A stretch of 64,000 bases of DNA, from contig NZ_CP146092.1 of NCBI RefSeq assembly GCF_037023145.1, forward strand, positions 310,001-374,000, read 5' to 3'. A program made the translations under genes and the position numbers. The notes beneath the pieces are model-generated. The model ran no database searches. It was not told where the DNA came from and worked only from the letters and a program-made list of their open reading frames with translations. The stretch is from Ralstonia sp. RRA. Lineage in GTDB: Bacteria > Pseudomonadota > Gammaproteobacteria > Burkholderiales > Burkholderiaceae. Below are positions 16,937-26,379 of the stretch, in pieces (the stretch's first letter is position 1; each line of letters starts with the position of its first letter).

Positions 16937-18103
16937 ATGTTCAAGCCACTCGTTCTTGCCGCGGCGCTATCTACATTGGCCGCGGGCGCCATGGCCGCCG
17001 ACGGCATCAAGGTCGGCATGATGACCACGCTGTCGGGCCCCGGCGCGAGCCTGGGCATCGACATCCGGGACGGCTTCAACCTGGCGCTCAAGCGGCTGGA
17101 CAAGAAACTGGGCGGCCTGCCGGCCGACGTGCTGATCGCCGACGACGCGCAGAACCCCGAGACGGGCAAGCAGATTGCCGAGCGCTTCATCAAGAAGGAC
17201 AAGGTCGACATCGGCACCGGCATCGTCTTCTCCAACCTCATGCTGGCCGTGGGGCCGGCGTTCTTCAACGCGCAGACCTTCTACATCTCGGCCAATGCCG
17301 GGCCCAGCCAGTACGCGGGCGCGCAGTGCAATCCGTACTTCTTCAACGTGGCCTGGCAGAACGACAACCTGCACGAGGCGATGGGCAAGTACATGCAGGA
17401 CAAGGGCATCAAGAAGGCCGTGCTGCTGGCGCCCAACTACCCGGGCGGCAAGGACGCGTTGGCGGGCGTGAAGCATTACTACAAGGGCGCGGTGGCCGAC
17501 GAGATCATGACCAAGCTCGGCCAGCTCGACTACGCCGCCGAGATCGCGCAGATCCGCGCGGCGAATGCCGATGCGCTGTACGTATTCCTGCCCGGCGCGA
17601 TGGGCGTGAACTTCATCAAGCAATATGCGCAGTCCGGCCTGCTCAAGAAGACGCCGCTGTACGCGCCCGGCTTCTCCGCCGACGAGGATGTCGTGAAGGC
17701 CGTGGGGCCCGCCATGGAAGGCATCTACAACACCTCGCACTGGTATCGCGAGATGGACAACCCCACCAACAAGCAGTTCGTTGCCGACTTCCAGAAGGAA
17801 TACGGCCGCCTGCCGACGCTGTATGCATCGCAGGGCTATGACGCCGCCCTGCTGATCGACGCAGCCGTCAAGCAGGTCGGCGGCAAGCTCGACAACAAGG
17901 CCGCGCTGCGCAAAGCCCTGGAAACCGTCAAGGCTCCGACCACGCGCGGCGAATACCGCTTCGGCCCCAATCACTACCCCGAGCAGGCTTACTACCTGCG
18001 CGAGGTCGTGAAGAACGCCGACGGCAGCGTCAGCAACAAGTACATCGGCAAGGTGGCCGACAAGCTGGCCGACGCCTACGTGGGCGAGTGCAAGATGCAG
18101 TAG
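16937..18103 (+). CDS. ABC importer substrate-binding protein (LivJ type)
   Basis: A periplasmic type I binding protein of 388 residues that feeds the downstream permeases. The signal peptide is clear (hydrophobic run ending GAMA-ADG near residue 21). The mature protein begins IKVGMMTTLSGPGASLG, the typical opening of the branched-chain-amino-acid/amide family, whose members also carry aromatic acids and ureas. ACCGAGGAGACCCC precedes the ATG. It is the first gene of a five-gene importer, followed by a hydrolase and a MarR regulator. The actual ligand is unknown; the formamidase-like neighbour hints at an aromatic or amide compound. Confidence 0.93.
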   Translation: MFKPLVLAAALSTLAAGAMAADGIKVGMMTTLSGPGASLGIDIRDGFNLALKRLDKKLGGLPADVLIADDAQNPETGKQIAERFIKKDKVDIGTGIVFSNLMLAVGPAFFNAQTFYISANAGPSQYAGAQCNPYFFNVAWQNDNLHEAMGKYMQDKGIKKAVLLAPNYPGGKDALAGVKHYYKGAVADEIMTKLGQLDYAAEIAQIRAANADALYVFLPGAMGVNFIKQYAQSGLLKKTPLYAPGFSADEDVVKAVGPAMEGIYNTSHWYREMDNPTNKQFVADFQKEYGRLPTLYASQGYDAALLIDAAVKQVGGKLDNKAALRKALETVKAPTTRGEYRFGPNHYPEQAYYLREVVKNADGSVSNKYIGKVADKLADAYVGECKMQ

Positions 18104-18207
18104 GCGGGCGGACCACCGACGTTATACCGATGCCGATGCCGCTTCGCGCCACGCGGGGCGGCCCTCCTGGATGGCCTCACGCCTCTGCGCTTCCCTGCGG
18201 TTTCATC

Positions 18208-19125
18208 ATGCTGGCACTGATCTTTGAACAATTCCTCAACGGGCTGCAGTACGGGCTGATGCTGTTCCTGCTGGCGGCCGGGCTGACGCTCGTGTACGGC
18301 ATCATGGACCTGATCAACCTGGCCCACGGCTCGCTGTACATGATCGGCGCCTTCCTGGCGGCTGCGTTCTACCAGCTCGTGCACCACTTCTTCGGCGCGC
18401 TGCTGCTGGCGATCGTGGCCACGGCGCTGTTGGGCGCGCTGCTGGAGAAGGTGCTCTACCAGCGGCTGCAGCGCATGCCGCATCTGTCGCAGGTGCTCGC
18501 CACCTTTGCGCTGATCCTGATCGCCAACGAGGCCACAAAGATGCTCTTCGGCGCGCAACCGCTGATGATCGGCATGCCCGACAGCCTCTCGGGCTCCGTC
18601 AATCTGCTGGGCGACGATCTGCAGTACCCGCTCTACCGCCTGGTGATCATCGCCGTGGGCGTAGCGGTTGCGGTGGGGCTGTATGTGCTGGTCAACAAGA
18701 CGCGGCTCGGCATGTGGATCCGGGCGGGCGCTTCCAACCCGTCCATGGCGGCCACCATGGGCGTTCGCATCCAGCCACTGTTCACGTTTGTCTTTGCGCT
18801 GGGCGCAGCGTTGTGCGCGCTGGCGGGGGCGCTGCTCGGGCCGCTGCTGTCGGTGTCGATCGGCATGGGTGAATCGATCCTGATCCCGGCCTTCGAAGTG
18901 ATCGTGATCGGCGGCATCGGGTCGATGCGCGGCGCGCTGGTAGGCGCCCTGCTGGTGGGCATGATCGACACGCTGGGCCGGCTGGTGATGACCACGCTGC
19001 TCAAGGCGCTTGCGGTGTCAGAGGCGGCCACGCTGGGCGCCACGCTCGCCTCCATGCTGGTCAGCCTGCTGATGGTGGGCATCCTGTTCTTCCGGCCCAA
19101 GGGCCTCTTTCCGGCGCGGGGGTAA
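18208..19125 (+). CDS. ABC importer permease (LivH type)
   Basis: An inner-membrane permease of 305 residues with about eight hydrophobic segments. It starts MLALIFEQFLNGLQYG and contains the family EAA-like loop near MRGALVGALLVGMIDTLGRL. With the next gene it forms the heterodimeric translocation channel. I use the ATG at 18208 because upstream translation back to 18088 gives non-hydrophobic, biased residues and overlaps the previous gene. About 100 bases separate it from the binding-protein gene. Confidence 0.93.
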   Translation: MLALIFEQFLNGLQYGLMLFLLAAGLTLVYGIMDLINLAHGSLYMIGAFLAAAFYQLVHHFFGALLLAIVATALLGALLEKVLYQRLQRMPHLSQVLATFALILIANEATKMLFGAQPLMIGMPDSLSGSVNLLGDDLQYPLYRLVIIAVGVAVAVGLYVLVNKTRLGMWIRAGASNPSMAATMGVRIQPLFTFVFALGAALCALAGALLGPLLSVSIGMGESILIPAFEVIVIGGIGSMRGALVGALLVGMIDTLGRLVMTTLLKALAVSEAATLGATLASMLVSLLMVGILFFRPKGLFPARG

Positions 19126-19129
19126 GAGC

Positions 19130-20140
19130 ATGTCGCAACAACCTTCTCTGCTGAACCTGCGCCCCGCCGACACACCTTTGACGGCCGGCCTGCCCGGCGG
19201 CTGGACCGCGCTGGCCGTGGTGGTCGGCCTGGCGCTGTACCCGCTGCTGATGCACGGCATCGGCGCGGATTTCTACATCACGCTGGGCGCGCGCATCCTG
19301 ATCCTGGCGCTGGCTGCCAGTGCGCTCAATCTGGCGCTTGGGTACGGCGGCATGATCAGCCTCGGGCATGCGGCGTTCCTCGGCACCGGCGCCTACACCG
19401 TGGCCTTCCTGATGAACCAGGGCGTGCAGGCGGCCTGGCTGGCGGTGCCGGCCGGCGTGGCTGTCGCCGCGCTGGCGGCCTTCCTGATCGGGGCGGCCAG
19501 CCTGCGCACGAGTGGCGTCTACTTCATCATGATCACGCTGGCCTTTGCGCAGTTGCTGTACCTGCTGGCGGTGTCGCTGCCGGTGCTGGGCGGCGACGAC
19601 GGCCTGCAGTTGACGACCCGCCTGAACGTGCCCGGCCTGTCGCTGGGTGACGACGTGGCCTTCTACTACTTCGTCCTCTTCATTGCAGGGCTGGCCTTCG
19701 CTCTGCTCTACCGCCTGGTCGCCTCGCGCTTCGGCCGCGCGCTGGTCGCCATCCGCGAGAACGAGCGGCGCATGGCGGCCATCGGCTACCCCGTCTACCG
19801 GCTCAAGCTGATGGCCTTCACGCTCTCGGGTGGGCTGGCAGGACTGGCCGGTGCACTGCTGGCCAACCTGAGCCTGGGCGTCACGCCGCATACGCTCACG
19901 TGGCACCAGTCGGGCCTGTTGATGGTCATGGTGATCCTGGGCGGCTCGGGCTATTTCTGGGGCGGCGTTGCGGGCGCGGCCATCTTCCTGCTGCTGGAAG
20001 AGGTCATCTCCTCGCACACCGAACACTGGAACCTCGTGCTCGGCGCGCTGCTGCTGTTGATCGTGATGGTGGCGCCCAACGGCGTGATGAGCCTGCGCGG
20101 CCGCATAGCCGCTGCGCTGCGCCGCGGAGGTGCGCAATGA
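19130..20140 (+). CDS. ABC importer permease (LivM type)
   Basis: The second channel subunit, 336 residues, with about nine membrane segments. ALNLALGYGGMISLGHAAFLG is the conserved LivM segment at about residue 64, and the cytoplasmic coupling loop lies near VAIRENERRMAAIGY. It starts four bases after the LivH-type gene, and its stop overlaps the ATG of the ATPase gene (ATGA), so the whole unit is coupled. Length is typical of the family. Confidence 0.93.
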   Translation: MSQQPSLLNLRPADTPLTAGLPGGWTALAVVVGLALYPLLMHGIGADFYITLGARILILALAASALNLALGYGGMISLGHAAFLGTGAYTVAFLMNQGVQAAWLAVPAGVAVAALAAFLIGAASLRTSGVYFIMITLAFAQLLYLLAVSLPVLGGDDGLQLTTRLNVPGLSLGDDVAFYYFVLFIAGLAFALLYRLVASRFGRALVAIRENERRMAAIGYPVYRLKLMAFTLSGGLAGLAGALLANLSLGVTPHTLTWHQSGLLMVMVILGGSGYFWGGVAGAAIFLLLEEVISSHTEHWNLVLGALLLLIVMVAPNGVMSLRGRIAAALRRGGAQ

Positions 20141-20925
20141 GCCCGATCCTGCAGGTTGATCATCTCTTCAAGCGCTTTGGTGGGCTGGCGGCCACCAACG
20201 ACTGCAATCTGGAAATCGCCGCCGGCGAGGTCCATGCGCTGATCGGCCCGAACGGCGCCGGCAAAACCACGCTGTTGGCGCAACTGTCGGGCGAACTGGC
20301 CTCTGACAGCGGCCGCATCCTGTTCCGCGGCAACGACGTCACGCGCCAGCGCGTGCATCAGCGCGTGGCGGCGGGCATCGCGCGCTCGTACCAGATCACG
20401 ACGCTGTTTGCCCGCCTGACGGTGCGCGAGAACCTCGCGCTCGCCGCGCAGGCCCGCACGGGCCACTCCTTCGACGTGCTGGGCGTGGTAGCCGGTGAAT
20501 CGGAGTTGGACGCCGCCGCGCAGGAGATCGCCCACGTCGTCGGACTGAGCGATGCGCTGAACCGTGTGGTCGGCACGCTCTCGCACGGCAAGCAGCGCGC
20601 GCTGGAACTTGGCATGGCGCTGGCCTGCCAACCGGCCGTGCTGCTGCTGGACGAGCCGATGGCCGGTACCGATCCGGAGGAATCCCAGCGCATGGCCGAT
20701 TTGATTCAGGCGCTGCGCGGCACGTACACCATCGTGCTGGTCGAGCACGACATGGATGCGGTGTTCCGCCTGGCCGACCGGATTTCGGTGCTGGTCGCCG
20801 GCCACGTCATCGCCACGGGTGCGCCGGCAGACATCCGTGCCAATCCGGCCGTCATCCAGGCCTACCTCGGCAACGACAGCGACACCGCCGACGAGGCGTC
20901 TGCCACCCACACGATAGTGATCTGA
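20137..20925 (+). CDS. ABC importer ATPase (LivG type)
   Basis: A cytoplasmic ATP-binding subunit of 262 residues. Walker A is GPNGAGKTT (about residue 38), the signature motif is LSHGKQRALELGMAL (His in place of the second Gly/Ser of LSGGQ), and Walker B is LLLDEPMAGTDPEE. The switch histidine follows in VLVEHDMDAV. The ATG at 20137 overlaps the preceding stop by four bases. A variant signature sequence LSHG is common in LivG proteins and need not mean loss of activity. Confidence 0.94.
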   Translation: MSPILQVDHLFKRFGGLAATNDCNLEIAAGEVHALIGPNGAGKTTLLAQLSGELASDSGRILFRGNDVTRQRVHQRVAAGIARSYQITTLFARLTVRENLALAAQARTGHSFDVLGVVAGESELDAAAQEIAHVVGLSDALNRVVGTLSHGKQRALELGMALACQPAVLLLDEPMAGTDPEESQRMADLIQALRGTYTIVLVEHDMDAVFRLADRISVLVAGHVIATGAPADIRANPAVIQAYLGNDSDTADEASATHTIVI

Positions 20926-20926
20926 G

Positions 20927-21637
<711 letters not shown>

Positions 21638-21641
21638 ACCG

Positions 21642-22511
21642 ATGCATGCGCCGGCGGTGGACCTGGCGCGCGAATACGATGTCTCGGCCTTCGTGCCGGC
21701 CTTTGCATCGACCCTGTCGTCGTGGACCGAGCGCTCCCGCGCGCTGCGCGACGGGCCGAACCGGCTGCCCGGTCACTACAACCTGCCATACGGGCCGGGC
21801 GAAGCGGAACAGCTCGACCTGTTCTGCGCCGCACCGGCCACGCACAACGCGCCCCTGCTGGTCTTCCTGCACGGTGGCTTCTGGCGGCGCCTGCACAAGG
21901 ACGATTTCGCCTGGGTCGCTCCCGCTTACGTGCAGCGCGGCGTGTCCGTGGCCGTCGTCAACTACGGCCTGGCTCCGGCCACGACGCTGGAGACCATCGT
22001 CGACCAGACGCGTCGGGCCATCGCCTGGCTGTACAGCCAGGCAGACACCTACGGCATCGATCGCCGCCGCATGGTCGTGTCGGGCCACTCGGCGGGCGGG
22101 CACCTGACGTGCATGGCCATTGCGACCGACTGGCCCGCGTTGGATGCAGCCCTGCCGGCACGGCTGCTGGCGGGCGGCATTGCGCTGTCGCCGCTGGCCG
22201 ACCTTGCGCCGCTAGCGCAGGTGCCGGTCTTGCACAACGACCTCCATTTCACGCCGGAGCGCATTGCGACCTTGAGCCCGATCCACCAGATGCCGGTGGC
22301 GAACACCCCGCTGATCGGCGCCGTGGGCGGCCGGGAAAGCAGCGAGTTCAAACGCCAACTGGCGCTGCTTGCCGATGCCTGGTCCGATGGCTGGCGCGGT
22401 GCGGTCGACATGCCGGCGGACGATCACCTGAGCCTGTGCGAAGCCTTCGCGCAACCGCAGTCACCGTTGTTCGAGGCATCGCTGGAATTGATCGATGTCT
22501 GTCGCGCGTAG
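21642..22511 (+). CDS. Alpha/beta hydrolase, kynurenine-formamidase-like
   Basis: A 289-residue alpha/beta hydrolase. The oxyanion-hole motif HGGFW and the nucleophile elbow GHSAGGH are typical of metazoan-type arylformamidases and related carboxylesterases, and the catalytic His is probably in the PADDHLSLCEAF segment. Arylformamidases release formate from N-formylkynurenine. Here the natural substrate is unknown but may be what the adjacent ABC importer brings in. The ATG at 21642 follows the ATPase stop by four bases. Upstream in-frame codons back to 21552 lie inside that ATPase gene and look non-coding in this frame. Confidence 0.82.
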   Translation: MHAPAVDLAREYDVSAFVPAFASTLSSWTERSRALRDGPNRLPGHYNLPYGPGEAEQLDLFCAAPATHNAPLLVFLHGGFWRRLHKDDFAWVAPAYVQRGVSVAVVNYGLAPATTLETIVDQTRRAIAWLYSQADTYGIDRRRMVVSGHSAGGHLTCMAIATDWPALDAALPARLLAGGIALSPLADLAPLAQVPVLHNDLHFTPERIATLSPIHQMPVANTPLIGAVGGRESSEFKRQLALLADAWSDGWRGAVDMPADDHLSLCEAFAQPQSPLFEASLELIDVCRA

Positions 22512-22550
22512 GACCGCACCGGCAAGCATGCACAACGCTTGGCAGACATC

Positions 22551-23081
22551 GTGAACGCTCCACGCAACCGGCGCAAAGGCAAGACGGAACCGCAGCATGG
22601 CGGCGCCGTGCGCCCCGACTCGAAGCCCCCATCCGCCGGCAACCACGGTGCTTTGCGCGTGTGGTTGCGGCTGCTGACCTGCCACAGCCTGATCGAAACG
22701 GAACTGCGCAGCCAGCTGCGCACCCGCTTCGAGACCACCCTGCCGCGCTTCGACCTGATGGCGCAGCTTGAGCGCCATCCGCAAGGGCTGAAGATGCGCG
22801 ACCTGTCGCGGCTGCTGATGGTGTCCGGCGGCAACGTGACCGGCATCACTGATCGCCTGGTCGAAGAAGGCCTGATCGAGCGCCGTGATGACCCGCGCGA
22901 CCGGCGAGCCTACACGGTCTGCCTGACGGACAAGGGCAAGACCCAGTTTGCGGAGATGGCGGCGTTGCACGAGCAGTGGGTGATCGCCCTGTTCGACGGC
23001 CTGAGCGGCGAAGAGCAGGGCCAGCTCGCCAACCTGCTCGGCAAGCTCAAGCGCCACCTGGGCGAATCGCCTGGGCGCTAG
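22551..23081 (+). CDS. MarR-family transcriptional regulator
   Basis: A winged-helix repressor of about 176 residues. The DNA-binding region is at about 75-125 (KMRDLSRLLMVSGGNVTGITDRLVEEG, then the wing RRDDPRDRRAYTVCLT). The first ~35 residues are basic and Pro-rich and may not be folded. No ATG is available: candidate starts are GTG at 22551 or TTG at 22539, neither with a strong Shine-Dalgarno sequence. It is last in the importer/hydrolase cluster and probably responds to the imported ligand or a breakdown product. Confidence 0.87.
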   Translation: MNAPRNRRKGKTEPQHGGAVRPDSKPPSAGNHGALRVWLRLLTCHSLIETELRSQLRTRFETTLPRFDLMAQLERHPQGLKMRDLSRLLMVSGGNVTGITDRLVEEGLIERRDDPRDRRAYTVCLTDKGKTQFAEMAALHEQWVIALFDGLSGEEQGQLANLLGKLKRHLGESPGR

Positions 23082-23106
23082 CGGCCGCCCCTTGCCGGCC
23101 GCTAGC
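23077..23106. terminator. Perfect 10-bp hairpin between convergent genes
   Basis: GCTAGCGGCC (23077-23086) and GGCCGCTAGC (23097-23106) form a perfect stem around a ten-base loop. It overlaps the MarR stop codon and lies 20 bases before the end of the convergent protease gene. There is no T-run, but position and symmetry suit a bidirectional 3' end. Confidence 0.55.
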
Positions 23107-23126
23107 CAACCACGTCTACGTAGCGA

Positions 23127-24851
23127 TCAGAACCCGCCCGACCGGATGAGCTGGTTCAGCGCACCGATGTTCAGGCTGCCCCAACCCGTCGGGTAATCCC
23201 AGCCCTGGGCCGCGTTATAGCCGTAGCCCTGGTAGCCGTTGTTGCCCGACACCACGTCATACCGCAGCAGCGAGGCGTTGGCCGGTATGGCGCTGTACAG
23301 CCGCGCCGCCGGGAAGCCCAGGTTGCCGTTGGCCGCCAGCAGCCGTGCCCAGAAGCCCACGAAGATCGGCGACGACAGGCTGGTGCCGCCAATCTGCTGC
23401 AGTTGCCCGTAGTTGTAGATGTAGGCACCCGTGCTTTGCGCGGCATCGAATGACACGTCGGGCAGCAGGCGAGCGTTGCCGCCCTGCCAGGCGGGTGCCG
23501 GCAGGATCTGGCTGATGCCGCCGCCCGTGGCCCACAGCTTGCCGTTGCCATCCAGGCCCTCGTTCCACACGGTTTCGCTGGCGAAGCTCGAACCGCTGGT
23601 GTAGAGCGTCGTGCCGCCAATGGCCAGTACGTGCGGCGACGATGCCGGCCACGACACGCTGTAGTTGCCGCCGTCCGGATAGCCACGGTTGTTGCACTCG
23701 TACACCCCTTCGTCACCGGAAGAGACGGAGAACGTCTGCCCCTGCGCGGCGGCCGTGGTGAAGATGGCCTCTTCAGCGTTGAGCGTGCCGTCGGCGTTGG
23801 CGTCGTTCTCACACCAGCCGAGCGACACGTTGATGATCTTGGCCGTGTTGTCCGACACCGCCTTGTTAAAGGCCTTGGTCAAACCCGTATTGCCCGGCGC
23901 GTTCAGATCCGCCATGTAGAAGGCCAGCTTGCCGACGGCGCCGCCTGCCGCACCCACGATGGATTGGCTATCGAGGTTCCACTCGCCCTGGCCTTCCTGG
24001 TCATCGGCGTAATTGCCGCTCGTGCCGTTGGTCTTGATGGTTTGCGTGGAAACGGTGGCGTAACCATTGCTGCTGGTGAAGGTGCGCAGGTCACGCAGCG
24101 TTTGCGACACACCGCCAATGGTGATGATGCCGATGGTGGTACCGCTGGCCGTCGGCACGCCGGTAGCGCCGTACAAGGCCGGGAATTCTCTCGGATAGTG
24201 ACCCGTAGCCGTACCGGCGGCCAGCGTACGCGCTTCTGCCACGTCACCCACGCGCAGTAGCGGGCGGGCGCGCGTCACGTTCTGCAGCCCCAGCACGGAG
24301 CCGACAATGCCGCCCAGCGCACGCGGCACCTGAGCCTTGCCGCTGTTGGCAAAACCGCTGCGGCCCGCAAACTGGTATTGCACCAGCGGCGTATTGAATG
24401 CGGTCTTGACCGTGCCTGCCGTACCGCGTGCCGACACCAGCAGCCGGTTGGGCGCAACCTCGATGTCGATGAAGCCGTTCTGGCGTAGATAGCTCACCAC
24501 CGCATCGACCTGCGCCTGGGTGGGCGCATGGTCAGCCAGGAATTGTGCGCTCGTGAGGTACTGGCGATAGTGCGGGCTGCGCGGATTGTTCACGTCGTGC
24601 GCGAGCGCCTTGAGCTTGGCTTCGTTGCGCGGCGTGAGGCTGATCAGCACATCGGTGGTCTGGCCAGGTGCGACCTCGTTGGCGGCACCGCGCGCCATGA
24701 GTTGGGGGCCCGTGACGAAGGCCTTGGTGTGGGTGTCGACCCAATCCGTGGCGGCATGCACGGAGCCCGCCGCCAGCACCAGCGGCCATGCGCGGGCCAG
24801 GTGACGGCATAGGGAGGAAAGATGCTGCATGGGGGTGGCAGTACGGTTCAT
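23127..24851 (-). CDS. Secreted sedolisin-type (S53) acid protease
   Basis: A 574-residue exported serine-carboxyl peptidase related to pseudomonalisin. A signal peptide (LARAWPLVLAAGSVHA) is followed by a ~170-residue activation prodomain. The catalytic domain has Glu and Asp in GEWNLDSQSIVG, the oxyanion aspartate in VSLGWCEND, and the nucleophile in IGGTSLSSP. The C-terminal calcium site is recognisable as GWDYPTGWGS. These enzymes work at low pH outside the cell. The start at 24851 has AAAGGG upstream; the longer frame back to 25139 overlaps hexR and is Arg-rich. It is divergent from hexR and convergent with the MarR gene. Confidence 0.93.
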   Translation of the reverse strand: MNRTATPMQHLSSLCRHLARAWPLVLAAGSVHAATDWVDTHTKAFVTGPQLMARGAANEVAPGQTTDVLISLTPRNEAKLKALAHDVNNPRSPHYRQYLTSAQFLADHAPTQAQVDAVVSYLRQNGFIDIEVAPNRLLVSARGTAGTVKTAFNTPLVQYQFAGRSGFANSGKAQVPRALGGIVGSVLGLQNVTRARPLLRVGDVAEARTLAAGTATGHYPREFPALYGATGVPTASGTTIGIITIGGVSQTLRDLRTFTSSNGYATVSTQTIKTNGTSGNYADDQEGQGEWNLDSQSIVGAAGGAVGKLAFYMADLNAPGNTGLTKAFNKAVSDNTAKIINVSLGWCENDANADGTLNAEEAIFTTAAAQGQTFSVSSGDEGVYECNNRGYPDGGNYSVSWPASSPHVLAIGGTTLYTSGSSFASETVWNEGLDGNGKLWATGGGISQILPAPAWQGGNARLLPDVSFDAAQSTGAYIYNYGQLQQIGGTSLSSPIFVGFWARLLAANGNLGFPAARLYSAIPANASLLRYDVVSGNNGYQGYGYNAAQGWDYPTGWGSLNIGALNQLIRSGGF

Positions 24852-25057
24852 CGGATGTCCCTTTGAGGAGTACGACGTTGTGGAGCCACCGCGCTTGTGG
24901 CGCCCGTGGCGTCGTTCACCGTATCCACCACCTCGCCCCTGCAACAGTGCAAAAACATACAGTTGCGGGCGGAGTGATCCACACCTAAGCAGGCGGTTGC
25001 GCAAGGCCGCGCTTGCCTTTATCGTGACGCGATCGACCACCCGAGACCCGTGCGCAG

Positions 25058-25906
25058 ATGAGCGCCCTGCCAGCCACGCCCCCCGCTCCCGCCAACGCCT
25101 CGACCGACTTGCGCGAGCGCATCCGTACAGCACGTGCATCGCTGTCGCCAGCGGAACGCCAAGTGGCCGACTGGGTGCTGCGCCAGCCGGGCACGGTGCT
25201 GAGCCTGCCCGTGGCAGCCATCGCGCGTGAGGCCGGCGTCAGTCAGCCAACCGTGATCCGCTTCTGCCGTTCGATGGGCTGTCACGGCCTGTCGGATTTC
25301 AAGCTGCGATTGGCGCAGGGCAATGTGGCGCACGATGGCGCACGCGGTGCCACGCCGGAACGCGCCGCACCGCCGCCGGGCACGCGCGTGCTGCAGAACA
25401 CCATCGACGCACTCGCCGCCTTGCAGGACCGGCTCGACCCGCACGCGCTGGAAGCCGCCGTTGCACTGGTCGACGCTGCCCACCGCATCGACCTGTATGG
25501 CTTCGGCAGTTCCGGCGTGGTGGCGGCCGATGCGCAGACCAAGTTCTTCCGCTACGGCATTCCCGCCAATGCGTACAGCGATCCGTACCTCGTGTCGATG
25601 TCGCTGAACGTGTTGCAGGCGGGCGATGTGGTGATCGCCATTTCCAAGTCGGGCGCGCTGCCCGAATTGCAGACGGCCGTGGAACGCGTGCGTGAGCTGG
25701 GCGTGCGTGTGATTGCCGTGACGGCGCCCGACAGTGCACTGGCCGCGCTGGCCGATGTGGTGTTGCCTGTCGACGTGGACGAGGCTGTAGCCGACCGATC
25801 CATGGTGGCGCGGCTGCTGCACCTGGCGCTGCTCGATGCGCTGGTGCTGGAAGTGGCGCTGCGCAAGGGCAGTGCCATTCCGCAAGACCGTCAGTTGCCC
25901 GAGTAG
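25058..25906 (+). CDS. hexR: HexR, RpiR-family regulator of central sugar metabolism
   Basis: A 282-residue RpiR-type repressor. The N-terminal helix-turn-helix is at about 30-85 (GVSQPTVIRFCRSMG), and a C-terminal SIS sugar-phosphate isomerase domain begins near YGFGSSGVVAADAQTKFF. In Pseudomonas HexR is released from DNA by 2-keto-3-deoxy-6-phosphogluconate and controls zwf, edd and glk genes. The genes next to this one (glk, pgl, zwf, edd) are exactly that set, and HexR-like palindromes occur between zwf and edd. The ATG at 25058 gives a typical N-terminus. Its 3' end overlaps the convergent CzcE-like gene by 16 bases. Confidence 0.93.
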   Translation: MSALPATPPAPANASTDLRERIRTARASLSPAERQVADWVLRQPGTVLSLPVAAIAREAGVSQPTVIRFCRSMGCHGLSDFKLRLAQGNVAHDGARGATPERAAPPPGTRVLQNTIDALAALQDRLDPHALEAAVALVDAAHRIDLYGFGSSGVVAADAQTKFFRYGIPANAYSDPYLVSMSLNVLQAGDVVIAISKSGALPELQTAVERVRELGVRVIAVTAPDSALAALADVVLPVDVDEAVADRSMVARLLHLALLDALVLEVALRKGSAIPQDRQLPE

Positions 25907-26265
25907 ATCGGGCTGCGCTCGATCAGCACATACACCTGCGCACCGCCAGGCATGGCGGGCAACAGTTCACTGAGCGCCACCGTCGTGCTGTCAGCTCGCG
26001 GCGTGAAACTCCATGCGCCGGTACGCGTGCCGCTGCTGAACGCCACCGTCTCCCCCGATGACACACGCACCACGTTCTGGCCGCGCAACTCGATCGTGCG
26101 CGTTGCCGTCTTCGCATCCGCGGGCGTGCCGAACAGGTGGGAGTAAGCGCCCGGCCGGGCAGCTTCCTGCACGGTCATCTGCGTGACGGCCAACGCAGGA
26201 TTGGCACTGAGAAACGCCGCAAGCGAAAGCGCGGCGGGCACTACATAGGAAGCAGAGAAGGTCAT
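25891..26265 (-). CDS. CzcE-like periplasmic protein
   Basis: A 124-residue exported protein. The signal peptide (LSLAAFLSANPALA) precedes a mature domain starting at VTQMTVQEAARPG, with SHLFGTPADAKTATRTIELRGQ and VRVSSGETVAF. That pattern resembles CzcE of Cupriavidus metallidurans, a periplasmic copper/heavy-metal-binding protein. No efflux or sensor genes for metals flank it. The start at 26265 is fixed by AGGAGT eight bases upstream; translation further upstream is not signal-like. Its last 16 bases overlap the end of hexR on the opposite strand. Confidence 0.75.
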   Translation of the reverse strand: MTFSASYVVPAALSLAAFLSANPALAVTQMTVQEAARPGAYSHLFGTPADAKTATRTIELRGQNVVRVSSGETVAFSSGTRTGAWSFTPRADSTTVALSELLPAMPGGAQVYVLIERSPIYSGN

Positions 26266-26379
26266 CGCAAACTCCTGTCGTCGTGTAAGAGACAGGGTCA
26301 GCGTAGAAGGCGGCCCCCAACGCGAACGTGGCGCGCAGATGACAAACGCATCATCTACCGCACCCACATCCGGGCGCGA

